From an uncultured Alphaproteobacteria bacterium (GTDB lineage: Bacteria > Pseudomonadota > Alphaproteobacteria > Micropepsales > Micropepsaceae), in assembly GCA_903862715.1 (NCBI GenBank), contig CAIOYY010000060.1, positions 1-42,556 of the forward strand: 42,556 nt of DNA. Direction: 5' to 3'. The position numbers and the translations under genes are program-made. A model generated the notes under the pieces. That model had not been told where the DNA came from. It saw only the letters and a list, made by a program, of their open reading frames with translations, and did not search any database. This document shows positions 40,450 through 42,556 of this stretch, one piece after another. Numbering within the stretch: the first letter of the stretch is position 1; each line of letters begins with the position of its first letter.

Positions 40450-41634
40450 CTATTGGCAAATCTCCGGCGCGACATAATCAAGACCGAGAAGGTCGAAATA
40501 ATTCTGTCCCAGCGCGATGTCCCGGAAGGCCCTGTCGTCGACATCTTTCAGAATGTCGCTGGTTAGGCGCAACTCGTGAAGATAGATGTCATAGGTTTTT
40601 GTATGCAGGGCCACAAAATCCGTGCCCGGCAGAATGCGTGTGGGATAGGCGTTCAGGAAGGCGACATAAGCGGCGCGTGAGACGGGATCGACGAAGTAAT
40701 TGTCGTAGATCACGCGCCAGGAGATATCGAGGAACAGTTTCGGATGCGCCTCCAGAAGGCGGCTGAGAAGGGCGATATGCTCCGCGGGATCGATGACCTT
40801 CAGTTCATTCGATAATCCCATATGCATCCAGACAATGTCGTTATCCGGATATGCATTCAGAATGAATTCCATCAGGGGCAGAAATTCGGTGTGGTTGGCC
40901 ACATTCCCGAGATCCATATGCAGCGCCAGCGGAATGCCGCGTTCGCGCAAGACCGCCATGAAGGGCGCCCAGTTTCTGATGTCGTCTTCGGTCGCGGCTT
41001 CATGCGCATTGCCGAAAAGCGCCTGCTTCACGACATTGACCTCGCCCATCCAGCGGAACATGTTGGGAAATTCGCGGTCGACCAGCGCTATCTGGTCGAG
41101 AATGCCTTCCGGGTTCTGCAAATCTGGAAAGGTCATCGACAGGGTCAGGACAATGCCCTGCGGGTCGTAATCGAGAAGGTCCTGCGCATTGGCGAAATCG
41201 TTCTTGACGCTGGGAAGCGCAGGCGTGCCGACGCAATCGAGATAATACTCGCAGGTCGATGAAGTCGGCAGCGATTGCCCGATGCCATAGAGATTGGCGA
41301 ACAGCACGCCCGAGCGCTTCAAATGTTCCACCATTTCGGGAAAGGGAATGGGCGCGCCACCGAAAGGGCGAAAATGATTGTGGCTGTCGACCACGGCGGT
41401 GAAGGGTTCGCTCGCGCGGTTGTAACAGGCGCCGCCGCCCTGAAAGCGCGCGAGGTCGCGCGGATAGGAGACATCAGGTGCGATTTCTTCCTCTACCGCG
41501 ATGTCCGCAGGCGGAACGGGCGCATTCGCGGCAACGGGAGGTGCGGCGGGTGGGACGACGGGTTCGGAACAGGCGGCGAGCACGAAAGTCGCCAGCAGGG
41601 AAAACCGCAACAAGCCGGTGCCGAAGGATGGCAT
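40450..41634 (-). CDS. Amidohydrolase-fold lipoprotein
   Basis: A 394-residue lipoprotein (VLAAC lipobox, Cys22) followed by a Pro/Ala-rich linker and a TIM-barrel amidohydrolase (amidohydrolase_2-like) domain. Metal-site candidates are VDSHNHF (His84, His86), a His in IPLALHMD, a His in IVWMHMG and an Asp in ILPGTDF. So it is probably a metal-dependent hydrolase or decarboxylase-like enzyme held at the envelope. The ATG 41634 has AAAGGA upstream; a longer frame to 42084 overlaps the divergent gene. Substrate is unknown. Confidence 0.82.
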   Translation of the reverse strand: MPSFGTGLLRFSLLATFVLAACSEPVVPPAAPPVAANAPVPPADIAVEEEIAPDVSYPRDLARFQGGGACYNRASEPFTAVVDSHNHFRPFGGAPIPFPEMVEHLKRSGVLFANLYGIGQSLPTSSTCEYYLDCVGTPALPSVKNDFANAQDLLDYDPQGIVLTLSMTFPDLQNPEGILDQIALVDREFPNMFRWMGEVNVVKQALFGNAHEAATEDDIRNWAPFMAVLRERGIPLALHMDLGNVANHTEFLPLMEFILNAYPDNDIVWMHMGLSNELKVIDPAEHIALLSRLLEAHPKLFLDISWRVIYDNYFVDPVSRAAYVAFLNAYPTRILPGTDFVALHTKTYDIYLHELRLTSDILKDVDDRAFRDIALGQNYFDLLGLDYVAPEICQ

Positions 41635-41884
41635 CTCAAATCCTTTGAAGAATGTCCGCGTTTCCCCGCGCAGGAATAAATGGAAATGCTGAAAATCCAG
41701 TAATCCGCAAAGGCCCAATGCTGTCCAGCCCAAGGTTGGGGGGTGTGCGGCGATTTGAGCCGCGAATATCCCCACGCTTCGTCTTCCGAGCGGTTGCCAA
41801 GCTGCGAACAAGGTTTGTACAACAAAAAAATAGTAGAATTTGGCGCCGCAGGAAGCGGACGGCCACCTCGTCGGGAATACCGAA
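41635..41884. promoter_or_regulatory. Divergent region between the amidohydrolase and molybdoenzyme genes
   Basis: About 250 bp between two head-to-head genes must hold both promoters. A TAGAAT-like -10 box lies at 41834-41839, but I cannot pair it with a good -35. An A-rich tract (41821-41832) precedes it. Nothing else stands out. Confidence 0.3.
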
Positions 41885-42556
41885 ATGAGCAGCAAGCTGG
41901 AAATCGAACGTCGGTCCCTTCTTCTGGGCGGAGCAGCTTTCGCCGTCGCACTAGGGCTGCCGATCCCCTTCCTACGCAATCTGGCCCCTGGTTTGATGCC
42001 TGTCGCACTGGCGCAGAGCGCGGATGCAGGTGTCCTTATCGGCGAAAAAGAAGGGCTGACACTTGCCAGCGACCGTCCGATCAATATGGAAACGCCGCCC
42101 CATCTTCTCGACGACGACTACACGCCGCCCCATCGCTTCTTCGTGCGCAACAACGGACAGCTTCCCGATGTCTCGCAGGCGTCCGATGACAATTGGTTTC
42201 TCGAAATCAACGGCGAGGTAAACACCCCGCTGCGCCTGAGCATCGCCGATCTCAAACGCGATTTCGAGCAGGTCACATTGCGCCTGCAGATCGAATGTGC
42301 AGGGAATGGACGACGCTTCTACCAACCGGCAGCGCCCGGCAATCAATGGGGTTTTGGTGCGGTGGCCTGCGCCGAATGGACCGGCGTAAGGCTTAGCGAT
42401 GTGCTGAAGCGCGCAGGAATAAAAGATAGCGCGGTCTACACCGCGCATTATGGAGCCGATCCGTTTCTGAGTGGCGATCCCAACCGGGAGGCGATTTCGC
42501 GCGGCGTGCCTATTACGAAGGCCATGGAAGAACACAATCTCATCGCATGGGGAATG
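41885..42556 (+). CDS. TAT-exported sulfite-oxidase-family molybdopterin enzyme (3' end cut by window)
   Basis: The first 224 residues of a periplasmic molybdoenzyme. A twin-arginine signal (ERRSLLLGGAAF, Arg9-Arg10) with a hydrophobic stretch is followed by the N-terminal segment PPHRFFVRNNG and the molybdenum-ligand motif IECAGNGR (Cys138), characteristic of the sulfite oxidase family. No stop is reached before the end of the window. ATG 41885 is fixed by the TAT motif. It may oxidise sulfite or another sulfur compound; the heme partner is not visible here. Confidence 0.87.
   Translation, partial: MSSKLEIERRSLLLGGAAFAVALGLPIPFLRNLAPGLMPVALAQSADAGVLIGEKEGLTLASDRPINMETPPHLLDDDYTPPHRFFVRNNGQLPDVSQASDDNWFLEINGEVNTPLRLSIADLKRDFEQVTLRLQIECAGNGRRFYQPAAPGNQWGFGAVACAEWTGVRLSDVLKRAGIKDSAVYTAHYGADPFLSGDPNREAISRGVPITKAMEEHNLIAWGM

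Noticed and set aside
1-42556. CRISPR arrays, tRNA or rRNA genes, insertion sequences, attachment sites
   Set aside because: Scanning both strands by eye showed no regularly spaced repeats, no cloverleaf-like segments and no transposase or integrase motifs; a dedicated search could still find a short tRNA fragment.

Overview
The window looks like about 42.5 kb of chromosome from a GC-rich alphaproteobacterium. The evidence is the set of recognisable families (a DusB-type dihydrouridine synthase, two ABC-F ATPases, a DUF6481 coiled-coil protein, ArfB, YaiI, a DUF938 methyltransferase, a TAT-exported sulfite-oxidase-type enzyme), their gene style and base composition. I cannot name a genus. I see no insertion sequence, phage, CRISPR array, rRNA or tRNA.

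Region 1 (1-11.2 kb) is an accessory envelope or secondary-metabolite island. A minus-strand operon (about 4971 down to 80) encodes a GT4 glycosyltransferase, a membrane-anchored GT2-like enzyme, a Stealth-type sugar-phosphate transferase and a two-domain glycosyltransferase (PLOD-like plus GT-D-like). Divergently, a plus-strand operon encodes two paralogous adenylation-carrier-thioesterase proteins with no condensation domain, followed by an Sfp-type phosphopantetheinyl transferase.

Region 2 (11.2-16.2 kb) is mostly housekeeping: three small proteins, DusB, an ABC-F ATPase, a transglutaminase-like protein and DUF6481.

Region 3 (16.4-23.6 kb) is the most striking part. It is a tightly overlapped operon of an AMP-ligase, an AMP-ligase fused to a carrier protein, an SGNH-like secreted or anchored protein, an MBOAT acyltransferase, a 49-residue single-pass membrane peptide ending in a Tyr-containing tail, and a zinc-ribbon/methyltransferase-like protein. 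The layout matches the logic of the Gram-positive Dlt pathway (A, C, D, B, X), here in a Gram-negative setting. I propose a Dlt-like machine that acylates an envelope polymer. The phosphopantetheinyl transferase of region 1 could prime its carrier, and the region 1 polysaccharide is a possible acceptor; both links are inference.

Region 4 (23.7-32.1 kb) holds Uup, a DEAD-box helicase with a long low-complexity repeat tail, a DNA photolyase and an exported caspase-like protease with beta-domain repeats.

Region 5 (32.2-42.6 kb) starts with a fusion relic of two unrelated genes (aminotransferase 5' part joined to an MFS transporter 3' part, with a frameshift). It then carries an MFS/SDR pair, a signal-peptide metallo-beta-lactamase-fold protein lacking usual metal ligands, a GlcG/HbpS-type protein, ArfB, YaiI, several lipoproteins including a propeller and an amidohydrolase, a DUF938 methyltransferase and the start of a TAT-exported molybdoenzyme cut by the window end.
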